A stretch of 64,000 nt of DNA from JBCBSZ01 sp039185015 (lineage in GTDB: Bacteria > Actinomycetota > Acidimicrobiia > Acidimicrobiales > Poriferisodalaceae), in assembly GCA_039185015.1 (NCBI GenBank), contig JBCDAU010000008.1:1-64000 (forward strand), read 5' to 3'. Both the position numbers and the translations under genes were made by a program. This document shows, in pieces, positions 33,941 to 41,765 of this stretch; the first letter of the stretch is position 1; each line of letters begins with the position of its first letter. Under the pieces are notes generated by a model, which had not been told where the DNA came from, did no database searches, and saw only the letters and a program-made list of their open reading frames with translations.

Positions 33941-34213
33941 TCAGCCCGCCCTGACCTGCTCGATCAGGCCGTCGGCCAGGAGCTCGTCGACGAACGTGCG
34001 GACGTCGGCCAGGAGCACCGACCGGTCGACGGAGGGGAACTCGGCGACGAGCTCGTCGGTGAGCTCCTCGACGCCGCGCGCACCGTCGATGGCACCCCAC
34101 AGGACGGCCCCGGTCGGGTTCAGCGTCGTCATGGTGGTGCCAGCGGCGTCGAGGACGACCACGCGCTCGCCGGTCCGCTCGGACGTGACGCCCTCGGCCT
34201 GGCGGTACGGCAT
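33941..34213 (-). CDS. PqqD/RRE-like protein (lasso B1-type)
   Basis: The 90-residue protein has the PqqD winged-helix layout: VVVLDAAGTTMTTLNPTGAVLWGAIDG, then GVEELTDELVAEFP, a middle helix and FVDELLADGLIEQV. PqqD-like proteins bind leader peptides and bring them to modifying enzymes. The precursor-like ORF 105 bp downstream has the matching YxxP motif. The ATG (MPYRQAEGV) was chosen by domain length; the same frame stays open upstream to 34561 through a sigma-factor-like segment. Confidence 0.8.
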   Translation of the reverse strand: MPYRQAEGVTSERTGERVVVLDAAGTTMTTLNPTGAVLWGAIDGARGVEELTDELVAEFPSVDRSVLLADVRTFVDELLADGLIEQVRAG

Positions 34214-34561
34214 GCGTGATCTGCTCCTGCGGCGTCGGCTCCGCTCTCCGACGGTACCGCGGGGTCGCCGCCCGACCCGGGCGGACCCGCCTGCGCGGGC
34301 AGCATCGAAGCGACCGGCGGCGCGCCAGCAGGTCACGAAGACCTCCTGGGTGAGCTCTTCGCTGCGCGCCGGATCTCGGACCACACGACGAATCGTGCCG
34401 TACGCGGCTGCGCCGAGCAGGTCATCGAGGTCGCCGACCGCACCGCGATCACCATCGGCCATGCGCACGACGACGGCACCGGCCTCGTCGAGCTGGCCCT
34501 CCCCCGTCACGGCGTCCGTGTCGCATCGGCCTTGCCGCGGTGGAGGGAGCGCAGCGGTCAT
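34214..34561 (-). pseudogene. Sigma-70 region 2 fragment, in frame with the PqqD-like gene
   Basis: Upstream of the PqqD-like ATG, the same frame encodes a sigma-like region 2: VVVRMADGDRGAVGDLDDLL and IRRVVRDPARSEELTQEVFVTCWRAAGRFDA. This is close to SigK-type ECF factors. It then turns into basic low-complexity sequence (RPRGTVGERSRRRRSRSR), and no region 4 follows. It is either a decayed ECF gene or the N-terminus of a 206-residue sigma2-PqqD fusion. The ECF42-type gene upstream is complete, so this is a separate relic. Confidence 0.55.
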
Positions 34562-34597
34562 GCCGGTGGTTCGTCACCGATCGGCAGGCGGATGGTC

Positions 34598-35821
34598 TCA
34601 GTCTGCGATCCGCTCCCAGGAGGCGATGCGCTCGCGCATCCACGCGATCTCGGAGTCGTTGCCGCTGAGCCCGATCGCCCGACCCATCGCCGCGGCCGCC
34701 TCGTCGGTCCGACCCGTCCGGTGCAGCAGTTCCGCCCGCGTGCTGTGCAGGTACTCGTAGTCGTCGAGGGAACCAGCGAGCTCGTCGATCGCTCCGAGCG
34801 CAGCATCGGGCCCGTGGACCTCGGCGACGGCGACGGCCCGGTTCAGGGCGAGGACCGGGGTCGGATAGCGCAGGAGGAGCACGTCGTAGACGGAGAGGAT
34901 CGACGACCAGGCCGTCGTCTCGTGGCTCTCGGCCGTCGCGTGGAGCGAGGCGATCGACGCCAGCAGCTGGTACACGCCCACGCGACGGCGACGGTGAGCT
35001 GCCCCGAGGTACGCGAGACCCCGATCGATCTTCTCGCGATCCCAGAGCGACCGGTCCTGGTCGGCCAGGAGCACCACGTTGCCGTCCTCGTCGGTACGAG
35101 CCGGCCGTCGGGCGTCGGTCAGCAGGACCAGCGCAGCGAGGCCGAGGACCTCCGGATCGCCCGGGAGCAGCTCGACCAGCGTCTCCGCCAGCCAGATCGC
35201 CTCGTCGCACAGCACGGGTCGAAGGAGCTCGACACCGTCGCTGCGGCGGTGGCCCTCGGTGAAGATGGCGTAGACGACCCCGCAGACCGCCGACAGCCGG
35301 TCGGCCAGGCGATCGGACTCCGGCACCGTGAACGGGATGCCGGTGGCGCGGATCCGGTGCTTGGCCCGCACGAGCCGCTTGGCCATCGTGGGCTCGGTGA
35401 CGAGGAAGGCTCGGGCGATCTCGCGCGTCGAGAGACCGGCGACGGACCGCAGCGTCAGTGCCACCCGTGCCTCGTCGTCCAGCGCAGGGTGGCAGCACCC
35501 GAAGATCAGCGCGAGCTGGTCGTCGGCGATCGTGCGATCGTCCGGCTGCTCGGTGTCGCCGGTGACGAGATCCGGCAGACGGTTGGCGAAGCGCCGGTCG
35601 CGTCGCAGCCGATCGATCGCCCGGCGGCGGGCCGTGGTGAGCAACCACGCCCCCGGCCGTCGAGGCACGCCGTCCTCGGCCCACCGCGTCGAGGCCTCGA
35701 CGAACGCCTCCTGGGCGACGTCCTCGGCCAGTTCCAGGTCGCGGAGCTCCCGGACGAGGGTCGCGACCACCCGCGACCACTCCGTCCGGAAGATCTCCGT
35801 CAGCGCGTCGTCGGCGCTCAC
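34598..35821 (-). CDS. ECF42-type sigma factor (SigJ-like, DUF6596 extension)
   Basis: The 407-residue protein has sigma region 2 (RTEWSRVVATLVRELRDLELAEDVAQEAFVEA) and region 4 (ALTLRSVAGLSTREIARAFLVTEPTMAKRLVRAK). A C-terminal domain of about 220 residues (DRLADRLSAVCGVVYAIFTEG to the TPR-like end) marks the ECF42 group, whose extension is needed for promoter activation. The GTG start overlaps the stop of the YCII gene (GTGA), the usual partner arrangement for this group. Control is thought to come from the C-terminal domain; no anti-sigma gene is present. Confidence 0.88.
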   Translation of the reverse strand: MSADDALTEIFRTEWSRVVATLVRELRDLELAEDVAQEAFVEASTRWAEDGVPRRPGAWLLTTARRRAIDRLRRDRRFANRLPDLVTGDTEQPDDRTIADDQLALIFGCCHPALDDEARVALTLRSVAGLSTREIARAFLVTEPTMAKRLVRAKHRIRATGIPFTVPESDRLADRLSAVCGVVYAIFTEGHRRSDGVELLRPVLCDEAIWLAETLVELLPGDPEVLGLAALVLLTDARRPARTDEDGNVVLLADQDRSLWDREKIDRGLAYLGAAHRRRRVGVYQLLASIASLHATAESHETTAWSSILSVYDVLLLRYPTPVLALNRAVAVAEVHGPDAALGAIDELAGSLDDYEYLHSTRAELLHRTGRTDEAAAAMGRAIGLSGNDSEIAWMRERIASWERIAD

Positions 35822-36186
35822 TCCATCCCGGGGAGCTCGGACGTGTCCATCACCGGTCGCACCTCGACCGAGCCGTAGCCGACGCTCGGGATCCGCTCGG
35901 CCCACGAGATCGCCGCATCGAGATCCTCGACGTCGATGAGGTAGAAGCCGCCGAGCGCCTCCTTGGTCTCGGCGAAGGGTCCCTCGGCGATGACGGTCTT
36001 GCCATCGCGGACCCGGACGGTCGTCGCCGCGGCCTCGGGCTGGAGCGCCTCACCACCACGCATCACCCCGGCCTCCTCGACGGCCTGGGTGTAGACGAAC
36101 CACTCCTTCATCTCCTCGGCGAACTCCTCGCTCCCCGGCTGGGGGCCGACGTTCTCGTCGCCGTAGAGCAGCAGGGCGTACATCAT
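35818..36186 (-). CDS. YCII/DGPF-domain protein, partner of ECF42 sigma factor
   Basis: The 122-residue protein has a YCII-like ferredoxin fold: MMYALLLYGDEN at the start, RDGKTVIAEGPFAETKEALGGFYLIDVEDLD in the middle and VEVRPVMD at the end. The AEGPF segment is the DGPF signature region. YCII genes are the standard neighbours of ECF42 sigma factors and probable members of their regulon. Two adjacent ATG codons give a one-residue doubt in the start. Its stop overlaps the sigma gene start. Confidence 0.88.
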   Translation of the reverse strand: MMYALLLYGDENVGPQPGSEEFAEEMKEWFVYTQAVEEAGVMRGGEALQPEAAATTVRVRDGKTVIAEGPFAETKEALGGFYLIDVEDLDAAISWAERIPSVGYGSVEVRPVMDTSELPGME

Positions 36187-36284
36187 GTCGGTGTCTCCTT
36201 CTCGGCGGACCGGGCCACTCCCGATCCTGCCCCCACGACGAACGGGTTCGCTCGTTCTGGACAGCTCGCCGAGAAATTCCTCGA

Positions 36285-37721
36285 TCAGAACCCGGCCGGG
36301 GGGACGAACCCGCCGAGTTGCGCCTCGAGGAGACCGGCCACGGCGATCGTCGTGCGGTCGGCGAAGCGTCGGCCGACGATCTGGACGCCGACGGGCAGGC
36401 CCTCGTGTCGCTGGACGGGGACCGCGGTCGATGGCAACAGCGGGAGGGTCGCGAGCCCGGCCCAGACGACGTGGAGCCAGTACGGCACCTGCTCGCCGTC
36501 GACATCGAGGAACCGCTCGTCGAACTTCCGCTCGGTGTCGTGCGGGAAGGCCGGCACCGGGGTCACGGGCGCGAGGACGACGTCGACGTCGTCGAGGAGG
36601 CGGTGCCACTCGGCGATGACACGGTGACGCTGCTCGTTCAGCCCGAGCCAGTCGGCGTGGCCCAACACCAGGCCCGTGGCACGCGCCCGCTCGACGGGAT
36701 CGTCGATGCCGGCAGCGAGGTCGTCACGAGCTCGCTCGATGCGATGGGACGGGAAGCCGCCCGCCATCTCGGCGGTGAGCATCGTGGCGTACAGCAGGTG
36801 CTGATCGGTCAGCGACGTCGGCGTCCGCACCTCGCCGACGACCTCGGCGCCGGCGGCCTCGAGGGCTGCGGCCGCGGCCGTCACCGCCGCCCGGCACGCG
36901 GTGGACGTCGGCGCCGCCTCGTCCTCGGACCACAGGCCGATGCGCAGGCCCCGTCCGCCGACCGAGGTCGGCGACGGTGGAGGGAGCTCCGAACCTCCGA
37001 GGTCGCCGACCCCGTCGGCGGTGAGCACGCGCATGGCGAGCTCGAGATCGGCGGCCGAGCGCCCGAGCGGGCCCATCACCCCGAGATCGAAGCTGCCGGG
37101 GACGTGGCCGGCGTCGGGCACGACGCCCAGCGAGGCCTTGTGCCCGAACACACCGCAGTAGTGGGCCGGGCTACGGATCGACCCGCCGATGTCGCTGCCG
37201 AGCTCCAACAACGTCATCCCCGCCGCCAGCGCGCCGGCGGCGCCACCGGAGGACCCGCCCACGGTCCGATCCGGTCCCCACGGGTTCCGGGAGCGCCCGT
37301 GGAGCGCGTTGTCGGTCTGGAAGTCCCCCGCGAACAGCGGCAGGTTCGTCTTGCCGAACACGATGGCGCCCGCCCTCCGGAGCTGGGCGACCGCGGCGGC
37401 GTCGACCTCGGGCACGCGATCGGCGAAACCCGGGTTGCCCGACGAGGTCACCAGCCCGGCGGTGTCGAACGAATCCTTGATCGTCATCGGCAGGCCGTGG
37501 AGCGGACCCCATCGCTCACCGTGGGCGGTCGCCGCGTCGGCCTCCCGAGCACGAGCTCGGGCACGCTCGATGTCGAGTCGGACGACGAGGTTGAGCTCGT
37601 CGTTGTAGGCCTCGATCCGCTCGAGCTGAGCGTCGAGCAGCTCTTCGCTCCGCAGGTCGCCCCGGACGACCGCCGAGACCGCGGACGAGGCCGTCAGGCT
37701 CGACAGGTCCGGGCCGCTCAT
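36285..37721 (-). CDS. Amidase-signature enzyme
   Basis: The 478-residue hydrolase has the amidase Ser-cisSer-Lys triad: K in MTIKDSFDTAG, the Gly/Ser-rich GGSSGGAAGALAAGM stretch, and the nucleophile Ser in SDIGGSIRSPA. VGVQIVGRRFADR near the C-terminus is also typical. It is not GatA, since no gatB or gatC is near and the surrounding sequence differs, so it is probably a general amide or aryl-acylamide hydrolase. The ATG overlaps the stop of the Fur-family gene (ATGA), which suggests metal-linked or shared control. Substrate is unknown. Confidence 0.85.
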   Translation of the reverse strand: MSGPDLSSLTASSAVSAVVRGDLRSEELLDAQLERIEAYNDELNLVVRLDIERARARAREADAATAHGERWGPLHGLPMTIKDSFDTAGLVTSSGNPGFADRVPEVDAAAVAQLRRAGAIVFGKTNLPLFAGDFQTDNALHGRSRNPWGPDRTVGGSSGGAAGALAAGMTLLELGSDIGGSIRSPAHYCGVFGHKASLGVVPDAGHVPGSFDLGVMGPLGRSAADLELAMRVLTADGVGDLGGSELPPPSPTSVGGRGLRIGLWSEDEAAPTSTACRAAVTAAAAALEAAGAEVVGEVRTPTSLTDQHLLYATMLTAEMAGGFPSHRIERARDDLAAGIDDPVERARATGLVLGHADWLGLNEQRHRVIAEWHRLLDDVDVVLAPVTPVPAFPHDTERKFDERFLDVDGEQVPYWLHVVWAGLATLPLLPSTAVPVQRHEGLPVGVQIVGRRFADRTTIAVAGLLEAQLGGFVPPAGF

Positions 37722-38149
37722 CGAGTCGCGCTCGTGCACCGACCGCAGACACCGCGGACGACGACCTCGACCGAGCGGGCCAGGAACCCGGCCTCGCGCT
37801 CGAGTCGCACCCGCAGCTCGTCGACGACCTCGACGTCGTGGTGGAGGACCTCCCGGCAGCTCTCGCAGACGAGGTGGATGACGGCATCGTCGTGGATCGG
37901 TTCCCAGCGGACCGAGTCGTCGTCGACGAGCCGCGACTCGCGGACGAGGTGGAGATCGGCGAACAGTGAGAGCGTCCGGTACACCGACGACGTGTTGACC
38001 GTCGGATCGAGCGACCGGACCTCGTCGGCGATCTCGAGCGCGCTCAGGTGCGCGTGGCTGTCGTGGAGGACCTCCCAGACCAGCTGGCGGGGTCGTGTGA
38101 CACGGAAGTCCGCCTGTCGGAGCACCGTCGCGAGATCCACCCGTCCCAC
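37718..38149 (-). CDS. Fur-family metalloregulator (Nur/Zur-like)
   Basis: The 143-residue protein has a winged helix (FRVTRPRQLVWEVLHDS, VNTSSVYRTLSLFADLHLV) and a dimerisation domain. C95-x2-C98 and C135-x2-C138 form the structural zinc site; H86 and H92 may bind the sensed metal. A Nur-like operator lies 32 bp upstream, in the promoter region of the divergent CbiMQO genes, so it probably represses cobalt/nickel uptake when metal is plentiful. Two GTG starts (38149 and 38140) are possible. Its stop overlaps the amidase gene start. Confidence 0.85.
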   Translation of the reverse strand: MGRVDLATVLRQADFRVTRPRQLVWEVLHDSHAHLSALEIADEVRSLDPTVNTSSVYRTLSLFADLHLVRESRLVDDDSVRWEPIHDDAVIHLVCESCREVLHHDVEVVDELRVRLEREAGFLARSVEVVVRGVCGRCTSATR

Positions 38150-38181
38150 CGTACTCAGCGGGCGCCACTCTCCGAGTTGTC

Positions 38182-38209
38182 TTGCAAACGATTCGCAGCG
38201 AGCTAGGGT
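38182..38209 (+). promoter_or_regulatory. cbiM promoter with Nur/Fur-type operator
   Basis: TTGCAA (38182-38187) and TTCGCA (38192-38197) form an interrupted inverted repeat, close to the Streptomyces Nur box (TTGCAA-N5-TTGCAA). TTGCAA can also serve as -35, with TAGGGT (38204-38209) as -10 after 16 bp. The operator would overlap the promoter and is 33 bp from the regulator's own start. Confidence 0.55.
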
Positions 38210-38265
38210 CCGCTCCCGACACCAACAGCCTCATGGCTCACGAGCCCATGCGGAGGGACACACGA

Positions 38266-39258
38266 ATGCTCGCACTCCACGCACCGGACGGGTTCCTCGA
38301 ACCGCCGGTCGCCATCGTCACCTTCATCATCGCGATCGCTGTGATGGCGTACGCGTTGCGCGTGAGCGGCCAGCAGATGGGTCAGCGGCAGGTCCCGCTC
38401 GCCGGTGTGGCCGCGGCGTTCATCTTCGCTGCGCAGATGTTCAACTTCCCCGTCGCGAGCGGCACGACCGGCCACCTCATCGGTGGCGCCCTCGCCGCGA
38501 TCCTGCTCGGCCCGGCGCTCGGGTGCGTGGTGGTCGGCATCGTCGTGTTCGTGCAGGCGCTGGTGTTCGCCGACGGCGGCCTCTCTGCGCTCGGGTACAA
38601 CACGATCAACATGGCGATCGTGCCGGCCTTCGGCGGCTTCGCCATCTTCCAGCTCTGCCGCCGCTTCTTCCCGGCCACGGCGCCCGGCGTCGTCGGCGCC
38701 ACGGCGCTCGCGTCCGCGGGCTCGGTCGTGCTGGCCGCCATGTCGTTCTCGATCCAGTGGCTCTTCGGCGCCAGCGCCTCGGTGCCCTTCGACACCGTGT
38801 TCGGCGCGATGGTCGGGGTCCACGTGCTGATCGGCATCGGTGAGGCGGTCATCAGCGCCCTCGCGATCTCCGCGGTGCTGGCCTCCCGCCCCGACCTCGT
38901 CTACGGCGCTCGTGACCTCGACCACGCCGCCCTCCTCGACCGTCGTTCGGTGTCGACCCGGACGTTCCTGATCGGCGGCGTCGCGGCGGCCCTGCTGTTC
39001 GCCGTGGTGGTGAGCCAGTTCGCCGTCGACGATCCGGACGGTCTCGAGAAGGTCGCCGAGGACGAGGGCTTCATCGACCAGGCCGAGGATCACGCCCTCG
39101 ACAGCAGCTGGTTCTCCGACTACGCCACGAGTGGCGTCGACAACGAGACGCTCAGCCTCGCCGTCGCCGGTGTCACCGGTGTCGCGCTGAGCCTCGCCGT
39201 CGGGTACGGCCTCACCAAGGCGGTCGCCCGCGACGAAGAAGACGAACTGGTCTCCTGA
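38266..39258 (+). CDS. cbiM: CbiM-PDGLE fusion, cobalt/nickel ECF transporter substrate-binding component
   Basis: The 330-residue membrane protein joins CbiM (about 1-225) to a PDGLE domain (the sequence PDGLEKVAEDEGF is present at about 262-274, with helices on both sides). CbiM motifs are HAPDGFL near the N-terminus and GTTGHLIGGALAA in the metal-binding loop. In studied CbiM/NikM proteins the second residue is the metal-binding histidine; here the His is at position 5 (MLALHAPDG). GGAGGG precedes the ATG by about 9 bp. CbiQ and CbiO follow with short spacing, forming a full ECF transporter. Confidence 0.88.
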   Translation: MLALHAPDGFLEPPVAIVTFIIAIAVMAYALRVSGQQMGQRQVPLAGVAAAFIFAAQMFNFPVASGTTGHLIGGALAAILLGPALGCVVVGIVVFVQALVFADGGLSALGYNTINMAIVPAFGGFAIFQLCRRFFPATAPGVVGATALASAGSVVLAAMSFSIQWLFGASASVPFDTVFGAMVGVHVLIGIGEAVISALAISAVLASRPDLVYGARDLDHAALLDRRSVSTRTFLIGGVAAALLFAVVVSQFAVDDPDGLEKVAEDEGFIDQAEDHALDSSWFSDYATSGVDNETLSLAVAGVTGVALSLAVGYGLTKAVARDEEDELVS

Positions 39259-39261
39259 CGC

Positions 39262-40026
39262 ATGGGTGCCGGCCACACCGGGTCACTCCACGTCTCCGGC
39301 GACTCGCCGATCCACCGGCTCGCCCCCGAGGCGAAGCTGGCGGCGGTGTTCGTGTTCGTCGTGGCGGTCTCGATCACGCCTCGGGAAGCGGTCGCGATGT
39401 TCGCGATCGATGCCGCGGTCGTGGTCGGCATCCTGGCCCTCGCCCGCCTCGGGCCGGGGCTCGTCCTGCGGCGCCTCGCCGTGATCCTGCCCTTCCTCGG
39501 CTTCGCCGTGCTGATCCCGTTCATCGCCGGTGGCGAGGAGGTGGACGTCGTCGGCGTCTCGGTGTCGCGCGACGGGTTGTGGGCCTCCTGGAACGTCTTC
39601 GCGAAGGCGACGATCGGCGCCTCGGCGAGCATCGTGCTCGCAGCCACGACCTCCATCACCGAGCTGCTCCGGGGCCTCAGCGCCCTGAAGGTCCCGACCG
39701 TCGTGGTCTCGATCCTGTCGTTCATGTTCCGCTACCTCGACGTGATCGTGGACGAGATGCGACGCATGCGCACCGCCATGGTCGCCCGCGCCCACGACCC
39801 GCGCTGGCTCTGGCAGGCCAAGCCGATCGCCAGCTCGGCCGGCGCGCTCTTCGTCCGCACCTACGAACGAGGCGAGCGCGTGCACGGCGCCATGCTCGCC
39901 AGGGGGTTCACCGGCACCATGCCGCAACTCGACCATCGCCGGGCCCGAGCCGGCGAGTGGATGCTCGCCGCCGTCCCACCGGCGATCGCCATCGCTGCGG
40001 CCGTCGTGGGGATCGTGGTCCTGTGA
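39262..40026 (+). CDS. cbiQ: CbiQ, ECF transporter transmembrane (T) component
   Basis: The 254-residue protein has about five membrane helices and the coupling helices that dock with the ATPase; the conserved A-R-G is present as MLARGFTG. The N-terminus has DSPIHRLAPEAKLAAVFVFV, the usual CbiQ opening. It starts 3 bp after cbiM stops and overlaps the CbiO gene (GTGA). It transmits ATP-driven motion to CbiM for Co2+ or Ni2+ uptake. Confidence 0.9.
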   Translation: MGAGHTGSLHVSGDSPIHRLAPEAKLAAVFVFVVAVSITPREAVAMFAIDAAVVVGILALARLGPGLVLRRLAVILPFLGFAVLIPFIAGGEEVDVVGVSVSRDGLWASWNVFAKATIGASASIVLAATTSITELLRGLSALKVPTVVVSILSFMFRYLDVIVDEMRRMRTAMVARAHDPRWLWQAKPIASSAGALFVRTYERGERVHGAMLARGFTGTMPQLDHRRARAGEWMLAAVPPAIAIAAAVVGIVVL

Positions 40027-40784
40027 CCACCCCCGCGCTGCAGGTCGAGGACCTGTCGTTCTCCTACCCCGACGGGAACCGGGTGCTCGAGGGGCTGTCC
40101 GTGTCGGCCGCAGCCGGTGACCGGATCGCGCTCCTCGGCCCGAACGGCGCCGGCAAGACCACGCTGTTGCTCCACCTCAACGGCATCCTCGAGCTCCAGT
40201 CCGGATCGATCGCCGTCGACGGGCTCCCGGTCGACACCCACAACCTCGCCGAGATCCGGCGACGGGTCGGGATGGTCTTCCAGGACGCCGACGATCAGCT
40301 CTTCATGCCGAGCGTGCGCGAAGACGTCGCGTTCGGCCCGGCGAACCTCGGTCTCGACGCCGACGCTCGCGCCGAGCGCACCGACGCCGCGCTCGAGGCT
40401 GTCGGAGCGAGCTCCCTGGCCGATCGGGTGCCACACCACCTGAGCGGCGGCGAGAAGCGCCGGGTCGCCCTCGCGACGGTGCTGGCCATGGAGCCCAGCG
40501 TCCTCGTGCTCGACGAGCCGACGGCGGGTCTCGACCCCGCCGGCCGCCGAGAGCTGATCGACCTCCTCGCGTCGCTCCCCCAGACCCAGCTGGTCGTCAC
40601 CCACGACCTACCGTTCGCACTCGAGCTGTGCCCCCGTTCGATCGTGGTCGACGGCGGGCGGGTCGTGGCCGACGGACCGACCGCCGAGCTCCTCCTCGAC
40701 CGCGAGCTCCTCGCACGACACCGCCTCGAGCTGCCGTTCGGGTTCGACCCCAGCCTCGCGCTCCGGGGCCGCGACGAGGCCTGA
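40023..40784 (+). CDS. cbiO: CbiO, ECF transporter ATPase
   Basis: The 253-residue ATPase has Walker A GPNGAGKTT, Q-loop VFQDADDQLF, signature LSGGEKRR, Walker B VLVLDEPT and the H-loop in VVTHDLPFA. The DADDQLF segment after the Q-loop is typical of ECF ATPases. The GTG overlaps the CbiQ stop. It ends 11 bp from the convergent transglutaminase-like gene. Confidence 0.92.
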   Translation: MTTPALQVEDLSFSYPDGNRVLEGLSVSAAAGDRIALLGPNGAGKTTLLLHLNGILELQSGSIAVDGLPVDTHNLAEIRRRVGMVFQDADDQLFMPSVREDVAFGPANLGLDADARAERTDAALEAVGASSLADRVPHHLSGGEKRRVALATVLAMEPSVLVLDEPTAGLDPAGRRELIDLLASLPQTQLVVTHDLPFALELCPRSIVVDGGRVVADGPTAELLLDRELLARHRLELPFGFDPSLALRGRDEA

Positions 40785-40795
40785 GGGGGATCGGG

Positions 40796-41689
40796 TCAGC
40801 GAGGACCGAGCTCGACGATCTCCGGGTCCTCGTCGAACGGCGAGTAGCGCCGGATGATCGACCCGGGCCGGAGCGCAGGATCGCCGAGGTAGCGGTCGTG
40901 GAGCGCGGCCTCGGCGATGGCGTCACCGGCGTCGGCGCGGAGCAGAGCGTCGGCGATCTCGTCGAGCCAGGACGCGTCGTCGTCGGAGACCGGACCCCAC
41001 TCGTCGTCGAGCTTGCCCCACGAGTCCCACAGCAAGAGCTCGTCGCCGAACCGGTGCGCGAGCTCGATGATGACCTCGCCGAACAGGAACCGGGGGCCGA
41101 AGAAGAGCGGGACCTCGGGAGCGACGCCGAAGGTGGCGGCCTCGATCTCGCCGCGCCGATGGGCGGCCCAGGCCGCAGCCGCGGACACGAAGCCGGACGC
41201 CGTCGCCGGACCGACCTCGATGTCGAGCGGGTCCGGGAGGTTCGGGAAGCGGTCCTCGACCTCGGGATCGAAGCGCCGCCACCGACCGCCGAGCCAGGCC
41301 TCGACGATCACGTGATCGTGGTGCCAGCCGTCGAGGAAGTACCCGGCGAACCCGACCCGGCACCGGGCCGGCACACCGGCCTCGCGCAGCACCCCGACAC
41401 AGAAGAGGCTGTGATCGCGGCAGCATCCCTGCAGCCGCTCGGTCACCGGCCTCGGCGCGGCGAGTGGCAGCCCGTGACGCTGCTGGTCGACCGAGAGCGA
41501 CGCCTCGAGCCATCGCAGGTGCACGTCCGGTCGCGTCGCGGCCGGGAGGTCCTCTGCGGACGCCCGGTAGTGGACGATCAGGTTCCGCGCGACGACCGAG
41601 AGCCCGGCCGGGTCGACAGGGACCTCGCCGAGGAGCTCCCGATGGCGGCCTGGATCCGAGTAGGGGCTGTGCTCGGAGTGGTCGATCAC
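40796..41689 (-). CDS. Transglutaminase-like (papain-fold) protein
   Basis: The 297-residue protein has a transglutaminase-like core: catalytic C in LQGCCRDHSLFC, H in GWHHDHVIVEAWLGG and D in WRRFDPE. These domains act as cysteine peptidases or cross-linkers, often in peptide or cell-wall contexts. The start is uncertain: GTG at 41689 follows GGATGAGG and leaves room for a promoter, whereas ATG codons at 41767 and 41776 would overlap the divergent GNAT gene. It is not the B2 leader protease of the RiPP-like locus, being 7 kb away and of a different subtype. Confidence 0.78.
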   Translation of the reverse strand: MIDHSEHSPYSDPGRHRELLGEVPVDPAGLSVVARNLIVHYRASAEDLPAATRPDVHLRWLEASLSVDQQRHGLPLAAPRPVTERLQGCCRDHSLFCVGVLREAGVPARCRVGFAGYFLDGWHHDHVIVEAWLGGRWRRFDPEVEDRFPNLPDPLDIEVGPATASGFVSAAAAWAAHRRGEIEAATFGVAPEVPLFFGPRFLFGEVIIELAHRFGDELLLWDSWGKLDDEWGPVSDDDASWLDEIADALLRADAGDAIAEAALHDRYLGDPALRPGSIIRRYSPFDEDPEIVELGPR

Positions 41690-41765
41690 GACCTCATCCT
41701 GCCCGCTGGGTGTGCACCTCGTCAGGGCCGCGAACCGAGGCTCCGCGGCAGCCGTATCGCTGGGC

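Noticed and set aside
38150..38265. Possible cobalamin riboswitch before cbiM
   Set aside because: Too short and without the conserved B12-box; a Nur-like operator explains the region better.
40796..41689. Transglutaminase-like gene as the missing lasso B2 protease
   Set aside because: It is 7 kb from the RiPP-like locus, longer than B2 proteins, and its motif context (CCRDHSLFC) differs.
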